A stretch of 64,000 nucleotides of DNA from a bacterium BMS3Bbin08 (GTDB lineage: Bacteria > Nitrospirota > Thermodesulfovibrionia > UBA6902 > BMS3Bbin08). Under the pieces are notes generated by a model. It saw only the letters and a program-made list of their open reading frames with translations. It made no database searches and was not told the DNA's origin. Both the position numbers and the translations under genes were made by a program. The stretch is taken from contig BDTR01000045.1 in the NCBI GenBank assembly GCA_002897775.1, forward strand, positions 103,651 to 167,650, given 5' to 3'. Positions 16,672-25,010 of this stretch are shown here, in pieces (the first letter of the stretch is position 1; every line of letters begins with the position of its first letter).

Positions 16672-17233
16672 TTTGCTCCTTTTTAATAAAGCCTGTTACA
16701 ACAAGGGTGGTATAGGCATTTCTCGGGTTGTTTAAATTAGTGACTCGCGTCTTCATTTCCTGGACCGTAAGCAGCTGCCTGAAGGTCTTTATTCTGTACA
16801 GAAAGTTCTTTAAATTTTCAGTTGTCGCGGTAAAGCCTATTTCAACCGGAATTCCAGGATATGACCCTGTCTCAACAGGACTCAGGGTCTTTTCTACCTT
16901 AATATCAATATTAAGCGCGACAGCCATCTGTTTTAGGGACCTCTGGATAGACGCCGCCGCGACAGGCGGTTTTCTGTCGGTCAGGAGTCCTGATTCAAGT
17001 TCTGCGAGTTCTGCGGCAAGGGCCATACTCCTTTGCCGCATGCTCTCTTTCCCGGATATTTTTTTCAGCTGTTTTTGAAGGGTCATCTGTCTGGCTTCCG
17101 CGTACTCTCTGGTAGCGGACATGGTATCACCGTACCAGGCTGTCAGCCTGTAGACTATGATTAAAACCACGATAATGAAGCCTATCAATAAAAATTTCTT
17201 TTCTCTTGGGTTAACCCTTTGCAGCAGGTTCAT
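16649..17233 (-). CDS. gspM: GspM-like type II secretion protein
   Basis: This 194-aa inner-membrane protein has one helix (about 15-32) after a short cytoplasmic segment (NPREKKFLLIG), a coiled coil (about 38-75) and a periplasmic ferredoxin-like domain. The layout is that of GspM/PilO, which pairs with GspL to form the inner-membrane platform. The start overlaps the gspL stop by 4 bp, and its end overlaps gspC by 23 bp. Confidence 0.82.
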   Translation of the reverse strand: MNLLQRVNPREKKFLLIGFIIVVLIIVYRLTAWYGDTMSATREYAEARQMTLQKQLKKISGKESMRQRSMALAAELAELESGLLTDRKPPVAAASIQRSLKQMAVALNIDIKVEKTLSPVETGSYPGIPVEIGFTATTENLKNFLYRIKTFRQLLTVQEMKTRVTNLNNPRNAYTTLVVTGFIKKEQSEEPDAP

Positions 17234-18792
17234 TCCGGCTCCACCCTTCCCTTTATGTCCTTTTTTACACCCGCCCGGCTGACATTGCCGGGCGCCTTCT
17301 CCTGAAGAGTTCCGATGTTTACTGTTACGGCCTTAATTTTGAAGCCTTCCCTGTCCCTTTTCTTTGTGATCGGCCCTACGAACTCCACCTGGGCAAAATA
17401 AGGGGAGTCTTCAAGTATTGATATCAGCTGGGACGATGATGCGGCAAGACCGCGGATTATCAGTTCACCGTTTGCCGGTCCTTCCTTTTCATCAGTTAAT
17501 TGTTTGAATTCAAAGTTCGTAAGCCACGTGTCCGATGGTATTATGTTCGACAGTTCTGAAAGCACGTCAAGGACAATATGGGCCTTTTTAACCCGCGTCA
17601 GGAATTCCCTCTCGTGTTCAAGCCTGTTAAGGCTGGAAGTTAGTGCCTCAATGACCTTGATCTCCTGTTCGTTCTCTTTTAGTTGGTCGTCGATCTTCGT
17701 CAGAAGCCTCTTATCGTGGAAGGCTTCTCCCGCGAATACTCCGACTATCAGGATTAGCAGAACAAGCGCTGATATTTTTGTTATTAGTGATCCGGCCCCG
17801 GCCGTGCCCGTATCCCTTTCATGGGGCAGCAGATTGATCCTGGAAGCGCCTATTCCAAGACCTGAATAACACGCGCCTACTGAAGGCACGAGTTCCCAGT
17901 CTTCCACATCCTGCCCGCCTTTAACGACATTTTCAACAGGGTTGACCACCTTCACGGATAACCCAAGTTTTTCGCCCAGCTTATCAGGCAGTTCCCGCGG
18001 TGACGGAACATTCCCGCTCAGTATCATTCTGTCAAACTTTTCCATTGAGATCTCATCCAGGACGCCGGATAATCCGGCAGCGATATCATCAGCCAGAGAA
18101 TCAACGGGCTTGCTCATGTCGACCTTCGTGGATCTGAAGTACACCAATATCCCGTCCTTCAGAGCGGCAAAATGGGCGCTGTCCCTGTCAACAAAAAGCT
18201 CGACACACCTTTCGCCCTTTTGGCCGAGTATTCCGGTCTTTCCTGAGACGCCAAGAAACTCTTTTATCCCGCCAACAGACCTGCCGCTGAATTCAACGGC
18301 ATTTAAAACCGCGAACGGCGAAAGAGTAATAAGACCCGGCTGAAGGGAAACCTTTTCGAGAAAATCTTTCAGAAAATCTATCCTTTCCTTATGAACGGCA
18401 ACAAGCAGCACGCTGTAAACAGACCCTGTTTTCCCAACGACCTGAAAGTCATAAAACACATCCGCGGTCTCATATGGTATATGTCTCTGGATCTCGAACT
18501 GCATCATCTGCGAAAGCGCGTCCTTTCCCTTCGCGGGAGGGACCTCAATGAACTTGATGAGCGCCCACTTATCCGGAATGCTTACAAAGACGTTCGCCTT
18601 GTCCCTGACGCACCGCGATATCATCTCTTTCATTTCCGCTGTTGTTTCGTCGTCTTCTCTTAGCGGAAAGACGGAAGAAGACAACAGCTTCAGGCCTGAC
18701 ATATCGTTCTTCAGGCAGGTGACGACAACTGAGTCATCCCTGAACTCCAGACCGATCAGTGTTCTGGAAAAACTATCCAATGAAGTTGTCAT
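17230..18792 (-). CDS. gspL: GspL-like protein (PilM-like plus PilN-like halves)
   Basis: The 520 aa join a cytoplasmic actin-like ATPase-fold domain (about 10-340, with LIGLEFRDDSVVVTCL, PPAKGKDALSQMMQFEIQRHIPY and a C-terminal LSGNVPSP motif), one transmembrane helix (about 350-370), a coiled coil and a periplasmic PilN-type domain (SELSNIIPSDTWLTNFEFKQL, then GLAASSSQLISILEDSPYF). GspL recruits the GspE ATPase to the membrane. The gene overlaps gspK by 20 bp and gspM by 4 bp. Confidence 0.87.
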   Translation of the reverse strand: MTTSLDSFSRTLIGLEFRDDSVVVTCLKNDMSGLKLLSSSVFPLREDDETTAEMKEMISRCVRDKANVFVSIPDKWALIKFIEVPPAKGKDALSQMMQFEIQRHIPYETADVFYDFQVVGKTGSVYSVLLVAVHKERIDFLKDFLEKVSLQPGLITLSPFAVLNAVEFSGRSVGGIKEFLGVSGKTGILGQKGERCVELFVDRDSAHFAALKDGILVYFRSTKVDMSKPVDSLADDIAAGLSGVLDEISMEKFDRMILSGNVPSPRELPDKLGEKLGLSVKVVNPVENVVKGGQDVEDWELVPSVGACYSGLGIGASRINLLPHERDTGTAGAGSLITKISALVLLILIVGVFAGEAFHDKRLLTKIDDQLKENEQEIKVIEALTSSLNRLEHEREFLTRVKKAHIVLDVLSELSNIIPSDTWLTNFEFKQLTDEKEGPANGELIIRGLAASSSQLISILEDSPYFAQVEFVGPITKKRDREGFKIKAVTVNIGTLQEKAPGNVSRAGVKKDIKGRVEPE

Positions 18793-19750
18793 TCCAGTAG
18801 ATTACCTCATATTTCTCGCCGCTTTTTTTGATAGCGGCTTTTATTGTCCTCGTGATTGTACCATCCCGGGAAGAGCCGGTTGATATCACGGTAAAATAAG
18901 AGGACATTATCGAACCTCCGGTCACTGCCGAAAGAATGGGGCCGGATTCCCTCTGCGCGATAATGTTCTGTGCCGCGTCGATACCAAAAACAGCCTCCAG
19001 CACCTCTACCGGCGCCGTATTGATATTAACTGTCTTTGAACTCCACGGTGTCAGGTAATTAACAAGACCCTTATACGATTCCTCACCGTCTTTTTCATCC
19101 GGTCCGCCGGAATAGATCTCAGGCGTGACGCCCTTTACAAGCAGCAGCTCGCTTATGGCGTCAAACGGTCCGTCCTTACAGCTGTAAGGCCTGGGAAGCG
19201 ACCGGTAATAGTCTTCCTCCGCGCCGTTCAGCATATGCAGGTCGTTCGGGTCGCGCCAGTCAGCAATTGAATCTGCTATTGTATCGACATCCGTAATATC
19301 AACGCCTGAGCTTTCGACAATGTATTTTATCTGAGCCAGCGACGCGGTATTGATATTCAGTTTGCCGTCCTCGTCAGTCATAGTGTATGTAAAATTCCCG
19401 GTATCCAGTTCCGCTTCACGGAGCGGCGCCTCATTCTCCTCTGCTTCTGCCTCTCCAAAGATCAGCATGCCCTCTTCATTCACGTATACATATGATGACT
19501 CTTTTGCCGAAAGTATTTCAAGTTTTGCGCTTTCAATGCCGGCAAGGGCCAGCTGATAAGCCTCTTCTTCCTCTTTAAAATTTGTTGTTATCTGGATCTC
19601 GCTTCTCATGGAATAAGAGAATGCCCCGACAATCGCTATAAGAATGACAAGAATCCAGATCACGAGTATAAGCGCTATGCCGCTGCTGCCGTCCCTGAGA
19701 AAACAGGGCGCAAGACGGCTCATTTTATAACCGCGTCTACAGGTGTCCAT
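18773..19750 (-). CDS. gspK: GspK minor pseudopilin
   Basis: This is a 325-aa minor pseudopilin that caps the pseudopilus tip. The prepilin region SSGIALILVIWILVILIAIVGA is near the N-terminus (about 21-43), with the GspK-type small residue at +1 and no charged leader motif beyond basic residues. The large globular domain has the GspK helix-hairpin-helix-like repeat (GKLNINTASLAQI and KTVNINTAPVEVLEAVFG). A start at 19723 (MSRLAPCF) would avoid most of the overlap with gspJ and is equally plausible. Confidence 0.88.
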   Translation of the reverse strand: MDTCRRGYKMSRLAPCFLRDGSSGIALILVIWILVILIAIVGAFSYSMRSEIQITTNFKEEEEAYQLALAGIESAKLEILSAKESSYVYVNEEGMLIFGEAEAEENEAPLREAELDTGNFTYTMTDEDGKLNINTASLAQIKYIVESSGVDITDVDTIADSIADWRDPNDLHMLNGAEEDYYRSLPRPYSCKDGPFDAISELLLVKGVTPEIYSGGPDEKDGEESYKGLVNYLTPWSSKTVNINTAPVEVLEAVFGIDAAQNIIAQRESGPILSAVTGGSIMSSYFTVISTGSSRDGTITRTIKAAIKKSGEKYEVIYWNDNFIG

Positions 19751-20339
19751 GTTCCTCCTGCCCTGCCAGGCCCAGAGGCAGTGTTATGAGAAACGGCTGG
19801 AAATATGCTATCTTGACCCTGACGGCAACGGGAAGCTTATCCCCAAACTCCCACGATTCCTCCCACTCGTCATCAGGGCCGGCCAGATATTCGAACCTGA
19901 TCTCTTCAGTATCCGGATCAATGACCTCCTCATCTTCAGGGTCAGCGTCCCGGAACTCTTTGTCAGGAAGAACGCCGTCAGCAAACCGAAGGGCCCCTTC
20001 ACTGTAAGACAGCATCACCCACTTAAACCCTCCGAACGAGGGGTCGACCAGCGCTGTGGCAAAAATAATTGAATGCTCATCACCTTCGAACAGGACCGTC
20101 TCTTCCCCGTCTATTTCCATTTTGTAAGGGTATGCCGATTTTATGCTTTGCGATATCAGGCCTGACAGCGCCCTTAATTTTTGGGTTTCAAATGTCTCGG
20201 CGTCTCCTTTCTCCCATGCCTTGATGCCAAGGCGGAAACCGGCGCCGATTATAAGCGCGACAAGGCTGAATAAAGTGATCGCGAGGATCAGCTCAAGAAG
20301 CGTAAAACCTTTTTTGCCTGTTCTAATCATTTTCCTCAC
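19737..20339 (-). CDS. gspJ: GspJ minor pseudopilin
   Basis: The 200 aa begin with a type IV prepilin leader KKGFTLLELILAITLFSLVALI (cleavage after G10, then F at +1 and E at +5). The fold is GspJ-like, with KAWEKGDAETFETQKLRAL followed by beta-rich sequence and an acidic Ca-site-like stretch (DADPEDEEVIDPDTE). It belongs to the GspI/J/K tip complex. It overlaps gspI by 17 bp and gspK by 14 bp. Confidence 0.88.
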   Translation of the reverse strand: MRKMIRTGKKGFTLLELILAITLFSLVALIIGAGFRLGIKAWEKGDAETFETQKLRALSGLISQSIKSAYPYKMEIDGEETVLFEGDEHSIIFATALVDPSFGGFKWVMLSYSEGALRFADGVLPDKEFRDADPEDEEVIDPDTEEIRFEYLAGPDDEWEESWEFGDKLPVAVRVKIAYFQPFLITLPLGLAGQEEHGHL

Positions 20340-20733
20340 TAATTATCCTGAGACTTGTAAGCTCAACTGACCTGTCCTTTTTTGGCTTGCTGACCCACAA
20401 TATTTTTACCTTTATTTTCATCAAGTTAAAGTCAGATGACTCAAGAAAAACATTAAGTTTATCTCCCGGCCCTTCATAAGGCTGCACATCTGTCTCCCAT
20501 TTAAAACCATCCTCGAATTCTCCGCTGCCTGACACTGGATCGAGAGATAATTCTTCCATCTTGCCCTTTGCGTGAACTATGGCCCTTGTAAAATCGCACG
20601 CGGTCCTGCTTGCCTGCAGTCCGCCTGAAAATAACTGCATGATAAGAACAAGGCTTACTGACAGTATCACAAGCGATACTATTACCTCGATCAAAGTAAA
20701 TCCGTTTTGACTTCTAAAATGCTGATAGCTCAT
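20323..20733 (-). CDS. gspI: GspI minor pseudopilin
   Basis: This is a 136-aa minor pseudopilin with leader MSYQHFRSQNG and the cleavage region FTLIEVIVSLVILSVSLVLI. The downstream sequence (FSGGLQASRTACDFTRAIVHAKGKMEEL) is typical of GspI. The start ATG and the codons for MSYQ lie in an ATGAGCTATCAGC repeat phrase that continues into the intergenic region, so the dispersed repeat provides the translation start. No separate RBS is clear. Confidence 0.87.
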   Translation of the reverse strand: MSYQHFRSQNGFTLIEVIVSLVILSVSLVLIMQLFSGGLQASRTACDFTRAIVHAKGKMEELSLDPVSGSGEFEDGFKWETDVQPYEGPGDKLNVFLESSDFNLMKIKVKILWVSKPKKDRSVELTSLRIISEEND

Positions 20734-20872
20734 AGCATATAGCTCTTAGCTGATAGTTCGTAGTTCATGGGTTAAAAATCATAACAAATAGTTCAGTGTC
20801 TTTAGTGGTTCTGTTTTTTACGATTCTCAATTCTCCATTCACCATTCTCGGTCCTTACGGGATTGACGATTG
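20734..20872. repeat. Composite dispersed repeat between gspH and gspI
   Basis: This gap holds AGCTCATAGCATATAGC, then TAGTTCGTAGTTCATGGG, a CTTTAGTGGTTCTGTTTTT phrase (about 20800) and CTCAATTCTCCATTCACC (about 20826), then TTACGGGATTGACGATTG. All of these phrases recur at 32.6, 48.5 and 52.9 kb. It touches the start codon of gspI and the stop codon of gspH. Confidence 0.78.
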
Positions 20873-21412
20873 TCATTTGAGTTTCCCGACACCTGACCGG
20901 CCGGTGATCCTGTTTATTGTTATGACGAACGAATTCCCCTTCTCATTGGAAATGACAAGACGGCCTCCGCTGGAATTTCCCTGTGGATAGAAATCTATCC
21001 GGAACTGGTCTTCTACGCCGTCAATATAGATCTTCAGAGATTCAGGCACTGCCTTATGAACAACAGGGGGTACATCTTCAATGTCCTCATTCGGACCGAT
21101 CCCCGCGTACAGACCATACCCGGTCCTGTCTTCAGGCACAATAAAGGAATAGACCTGTTTTTTTGAGATCGCAAAATTTCGCGCGGTTCTCAGCGTGGTT
21201 GAAACCTGCCGGGTAAAGGTCTTCAGCTCAGAATTGCCTGAACCGCGATAAATAAGCACTCCGGTAAGCGCTGACACCACGCTGATAATTATCAATACAA
21301 TGACAAGCTCTATAAGGGTGAACCCGTTAAGACCGTGAATCGTGCCTGCCCGCCGGCCGTTTGGAGGGAATCGTGAATCGTGAATCGAGTTCCTTAATTT
21401 AGCGATTTGCAT
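20873..21412 (-). CDS. gspH: GspH minor pseudopilin
   Basis: The 179 aa carry the prepilin motif NGFTLIELVIVLIIISVVS. The body (SGNSELKTFTRQVSTTLRTARNFAISKK) and the C-terminal IVISNEKG-like strand resemble GspH/FimT. The leader before the cleavage glycine is about 29 residues, longer than usual. Much of it (NSIHDSRFPPNGRRA) is encoded by GTGAATCGTGAATCG repeat sequence fused to a CCTGCCCGCCGG-type palindrome. The true start may lie further in, but no better ATG/GTG is evident. Confidence 0.82.
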   Translation of the reverse strand: MQIAKLRNSIHDSRFPPNGRRAGTIHGLNGFTLIELVIVLIIISVVSALTGVLIYRGSGNSELKTFTRQVSTTLRTARNFAISKKQVYSFIVPEDRTGYGLYAGIGPNEDIEDVPPVVHKAVPESLKIYIDGVEDQFRIDFYPQGNSSGGRLVISNEKGNSFVITINRITGRSGVGKLK

Positions 21413-21421
21413 TTTTAATTG

Positions 21422-21871
21422 TTAGTCAAGCCCCCGCCAGCTTACAATATCCTTGTTCTCACCCTCCCCTCCCTGCGCGTTGTCCTTTCCGTATGAATAG
21501 AGATCATAGTCCCCGTAACTGCCGGGAGACTCATAGTGATACGGGTTTCCCCACGGGTCAAGGGGTATTTCGATCTTTTTCAGGTAGGGCCCGTCCCAGC
21601 TCCCGGCGCCGGAAGGCTGTGACAACAGGGCCTGAAGGCCTTCTGACGCGGAGGGATAATCCCCTACATCAAGACGGTACGTGTCAAGCGCTGTGCCGAG
21701 CAGTTCTATCTGGGCGAACGCGGCCTGACGTTTGGCCTTGCCGACCTTTCCGAACATTTTCGGCACGACGAGCGCTGCCAGAAGGCTGATGATTATCATC
21801 ACGACCATCAGCTCGATCAGAGTAAAACCCTTTTTGTTACCAAAATATTGCCTTTTCTTTTTATTTCTCAT
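21422..21871 (-). CDS. gspG: GspG major pseudopilin
   Basis: This is the main subunit of the type II secretion pseudopilus. I choose the ATG at 21871 because a GGAGG lies six bases upstream; the in-frame codons at 21886 and 21883 lie before it. That gives a 15-residue leader ending KKG, then FTLIELMVVMIIISLLAALVVPKMFG. The C-terminal part has the GspG calcium-site pattern (LDPWGNPYHYESPGSYGDYDLYSYGKD and a final Trp). The upstream gap contains a C9 tract at 21935-21943. Confidence 0.92.
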   Translation of the reverse strand: MRNKKKRQYFGNKKGFTLIELMVVMIIISLLAALVVPKMFGKVGKAKRQAAFAQIELLGTALDTYRLDVGDYPSASEGLQALLSQPSGAGSWDGPYLKKIEIPLDPWGNPYHYESPGSYGDYDLYSYGKDNAQGGEGENKDIVSWRGLD

Positions 21872-22074
21872 GTAGTCCTCCATCAATTAACAATCGTCAA
21901 TTAAAATCGCTTTTCCTTTTTATCGTTCATAATACCCCCCCCCATAGTTCATAGCTAATTATAGATCACTGTGAATGGAGAATCGTGAATCGAGAATGGA
22001 TAAACATAACTGACAGCTAATTGTCAGTTTTTTGGTAGTTACCATTCACTATTCTCTTTTCACTGTTCACGATA
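21872..22074. repeat. Repeat-rich gap between gspG and gspF
   Basis: On the plus strand the gap holds CAATCGTCAATT, a run of nine C (21935-21943), ATAGTTCATAGC, GTGAATGGAGAATCGTGAATC (21971 onward) and ACCATTCACTATTC. A perfect hairpin ACTGACA/TGTCAGT (22009-22028) is followed by TTTTT on the plus strand, so it would act as a terminator only for antisense transcripts. For the gsp mRNA it is a hairpin without a T-run. Confidence 0.7.
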
Positions 22075-23292
22075 TTAAAACGGCAGTTCATTAATGCTGA
22101 ATATCGCCATAAGCATGGCTATCACGATAAATCCGACTACAACAGCCATAAGCAGTATCAGGGCAGGCTCGAGCAATGAGAGCATTCTCTTTACCGTGGT
22201 CCTTACTTCCAGGTCAAACCTGTCGGCAACCTTGAGCAGCATCTCGTCAAGCCTTCCTGTTTCCTCACCGACCGTCACCATATGCACGGCTATCGGTGGA
22301 AATATGTCGTTGTTCTTCAGAGGTCCTGAAATGCTCCTTCCCTTTCTTACTTCCTCCCTTACAGAAGCGATTATTCCGCTCATCCGGTCACTTCCCAGAG
22401 TGCCCTGCACGATCTTGAGCGCGTTCAGTATCGGCACACCGCTGCCCAGCAGTGTACCGACGGTCCTTGAAAACCGGGCCACAGCAGCCTCTTTGTAAAG
22501 CTTTCCGAACAATGGGAGCCTGAACTTCAACCTGTCCCAAAAATGTCGTCCGGGGTCACTTTTAAGATATCGGGAAAGACCGAACGAACCGGCGCCGAGC
22601 AATAACAGCAGAAGCCACCAGTATTTTATCAATCCGTTACTCAGCGCGAGCAGCATCAAGGTGGCAAGAGGAAGCGTTTCACCCATATCTGTAAAGATCA
22701 TTGAGAACTTGGGTACGACAAAAGTAAGAAGCAGTATGACGGCGGCGCCTCCGAAAACAGCCAGTATGATCGGATATATCATAGCTGATCGTACGTCTTC
22801 CTTGAGCGCATGGATATTCTCCAGATAAACGGCCATCCTTGAGATCGTTTCTTCAAGAAACCCCCCTGCCTCTCCAGACCTTACCATGTTCACGTAAAAA
22901 ACAGGAAAAACAGCCGGATACTTTGACAGGGACTCTGAAAACGACTTGCCGCCTCTTACCTGGGACAGAACTCCACTTATCAGCTCCTTGACAGACTTCT
23001 TGTCTGTCAGGTCGGAAAGAATGGAAAGAGACCGGTCAAGAGGAAAACCCGCGTCAAGGAGCACACCAAGCTGATAAGTAAAACCCATTATGTCCTTTTC
23101 TCCCACTCTGGCCTGTAAAGATTCAAAAAGACCTGAGATAAAAGATTTCTGTTCAGCCGCCTTATCTACTTTGAGCGGATAGTAGCCTCTTTCCTGAAGC
23201 ATGTCAACCGCCAGACGCCTGTTATCCGCTTCGATCATCCCGGTCACCATGCTCCCGTCCCGGGTGGTCGCCTCATAGGAAAAGGATTCCAT
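22075..23292 (-). CDS. gspF: GspF inner-membrane platform protein
   Basis: The 405 aa contain two repeated GspF domains (about 70-195 and 275-395), each ending in a long transmembrane segment. The duplicated motif is visible as GFPLDRSLSILSDL / GVPILNALKIVQGTL with GEAGGFLEETISRMA / GEETGRLDEMLLKVA. An N-terminal YEATTRDGSMVTGMIEA segment is typical. The protein couples GspE to pseudopilus assembly. The ATG shares one base with the gspE stop. Confidence 0.95.
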   Translation of the reverse strand: MESFSYEATTRDGSMVTGMIEADNRRLAVDMLQERGYYPLKVDKAAEQKSFISGLFESLQARVGEKDIMGFTYQLGVLLDAGFPLDRSLSILSDLTDKKSVKELISGVLSQVRGGKSFSESLSKYPAVFPVFYVNMVRSGEAGGFLEETISRMAVYLENIHALKEDVRSAMIYPIILAVFGGAAVILLLTFVVPKFSMIFTDMGETLPLATLMLLALSNGLIKYWWLLLLLLGAGSFGLSRYLKSDPGRHFWDRLKFRLPLFGKLYKEAAVARFSRTVGTLLGSGVPILNALKIVQGTLGSDRMSGIIASVREEVRKGRSISGPLKNNDIFPPIAVHMVTVGEETGRLDEMLLKVADRFDLEVRTTVKRMLSLLEPALILLMAVVVGFIVIAMLMAIFSINELPF

Positions 23293-25010
23293 CAGATCTC
23301 CTCCTGGGTAACCCTCAGCACCTCTTCAACAGTTGTTAAGCCGTCTTTGACCTTCTGCCAGCCGGATTCTCTCAGGGTGGCCATGCCCTGCGAAATGGCC
23401 TTCTGCCTGATCACGTCAGAGCCTGTTTTATCGACAACCAGTTTTCTGATGTCCTCGGTCATTATCATAAGTTCAAAAATTCCGGTCCTGCCGCGGTAAC
23501 CCGTGTTCCTGCACTCCTCACACCCTGTCCCGTGATATGTCGTAATATCAGGCCCCAGAGCTCCGATCTTCTCAATGATCTCCTTCCGCGGCGTAAATGG
23601 CTCTTTGCACGAGCGGCATATGACCCTAACAAGACGCTGGGCAAGCACTCCTGCCAGAGAGGACGAGACAAGAAAGTTCTCAATACCCATATCAAGAAGC
23701 CTGGTAAGGGCGCCCGGGGCGTCATTCGTATGCAGCGTGCTGAAAACCAGATGCCCGGTCAGGGCTGAATGGATGGATATCTCAGCCGTCTCAATGTCCC
23801 TGATCTCACCGACCATTATAATATCCGGGTCCTGGCGGACTATGTGCCTCAGACCGTTCGCGAAAGTAAGCCCGATCCTGGGTTTTACCTGTATCTGGTT
23901 TATGCCCTCGATCTGGTATTCGATCGGGTCTTCAATAGTGATGATCTTCTTGTCGGATAAATTGATCTCGCTTAAAGAGGCATAAAGTGTGGTGGTCTTA
24001 CCGCTGCCTGTAGGCCCTGTGACCAGCAGCATTCCGTAAGGAAGTGTAATGAGCTTTCTATAGCCGGGCTGTGTATCACCCGGAAAACCCAGATGTTCGA
24101 GGTCTATCAGCGCGCTGCTGCTGTCAAGGATCCTCATAACAATACTTTCTCCATAGATAGTAGGCATGGAAGAGACCCTGAGGTCTACATCCCTGCCGGA
24201 CACCCTCAGCTTTATTCTGCCGTCCTGGGGCAGTCTCCTCTCCGCGATGTTCAGTCTGGACATTATCTTTATTCTTGATATCACCGCGGCCTGTATGCGT
24301 TTCGGAAGAGGGTCAAGCTCATTCAGCGCGCCGTCTATCCTGTAGCGTATCTTGACATTGCTCTCAAAAGGCTCTATGTGTATGTCACTTGCCCTGCCTT
24401 CGACCGCGCGCGTGATCAGCATATTGACGAGTTTCACTATCGGCGCTTCAAACGCCATATCCCTGAGGTGATGAACATCTTCCTCCAGTTCAACGACATC
24501 AGCTTCCATTTCCTCTTCTCTCATGCCCTCCATAATGGTCGTCATCTGGACATTTGCTCCGAAATACTGCTCGATCGCCTCCAGGATGTCCTTCTCACTG
24601 CCGAGAACTATCTCGAACGGCTTGCCGGAAAAAACACGCAATGCCTCAAGCGCGTATTCATCAAGGGGATCGGACATGGCGACCCTCATTTTGTTGTTTT
24701 CAATGCCTATGGGGACAAGTTTATATTCCTTCAGGAACTTGACGGTCGGATAGGAGCCTTCAGGGATCGTCCTTGGGAACTCGGAGAACTTAAGATACTG
24801 CAGACCCAGCTGGAAACTTAAGGCCCTGAACACATCGTGCTCAGAGATAAAACCAAGGTTCACGAGTATCTGCCCCAGCTTGTGGGTCTTGCCCAGCGCG
24901 GCCTGCTCTTTAAGGGCCACATCAAGTTTTTCAGGGGTTATCAGCTTCCACTCAAGGAGGATCTCACCAAGACGCGCCTTTGTTTGTTTCTGTACTGTTT
25001 TACTGCTCAT
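23292..25010 (-). CDS. gspE: GspE type II secretion ATPase
   Basis: This is a 572-aa cytoplasmic hexameric ATPase that powers the pseudopilus. An N-terminal MshEN domain (about 10-150, LGEILLEWKLITPEKLDVAL) may bind a nucleotide second messenger. It is followed by Walker A GPTGSGKTTTLY, Asp box and Walker B-type IIMVGEIRDIETAE, a histidine box LVFSTLHTND, and the tetracysteine zinc motif CRSC...CEEC near the C-terminus. It overlaps gspD by 11 bp and is coupled to gspF. Confidence 0.95.
   Translation of the reverse strand: MSSKTVQKQTKARLGEILLEWKLITPEKLDVALKEQAALGKTHKLGQILVNLGFISEHDVFRALSFQLGLQYLKFSEFPRTIPEGSYPTVKFLKEYKLVPIGIENNKMRVAMSDPLDEYALEALRVFSGKPFEIVLGSEKDILEAIEQYFGANVQMTTIMEGMREEEMEADVVELEEDVHHLRDMAFEAPIVKLVNMLITRAVEGRASDIHIEPFESNVKIRYRIDGALNELDPLPKRIQAAVISRIKIMSRLNIAERRLPQDGRIKLRVSGRDVDLRVSSMPTIYGESIVMRILDSSSALIDLEHLGFPGDTQPGYRKLITLPYGMLLVTGPTGSGKTTTLYASLSEINLSDKKIITIEDPIEYQIEGINQIQVKPRIGLTFANGLRHIVRQDPDIIMVGEIRDIETAEISIHSALTGHLVFSTLHTNDAPGALTRLLDMGIENFLVSSSLAGVLAQRLVRVICRSCKEPFTPRKEIIEKIGALGPDITTYHGTGCEECRNTGYRGRTGIFELMIMTEDIRKLVVDKTGSDVIRQKAISQGMATLRESGWQKVKDGLTTVEEVLRVTQEEI

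Noticed and set aside
22009..22033. Intrinsic terminator for the gsp operon between gspF and gspG
   Set aside because: The ACTGACA/TGTCAGT hairpin has its T-run on the plus strand, opposite to gsp transcription, so it would not stop the operon message.
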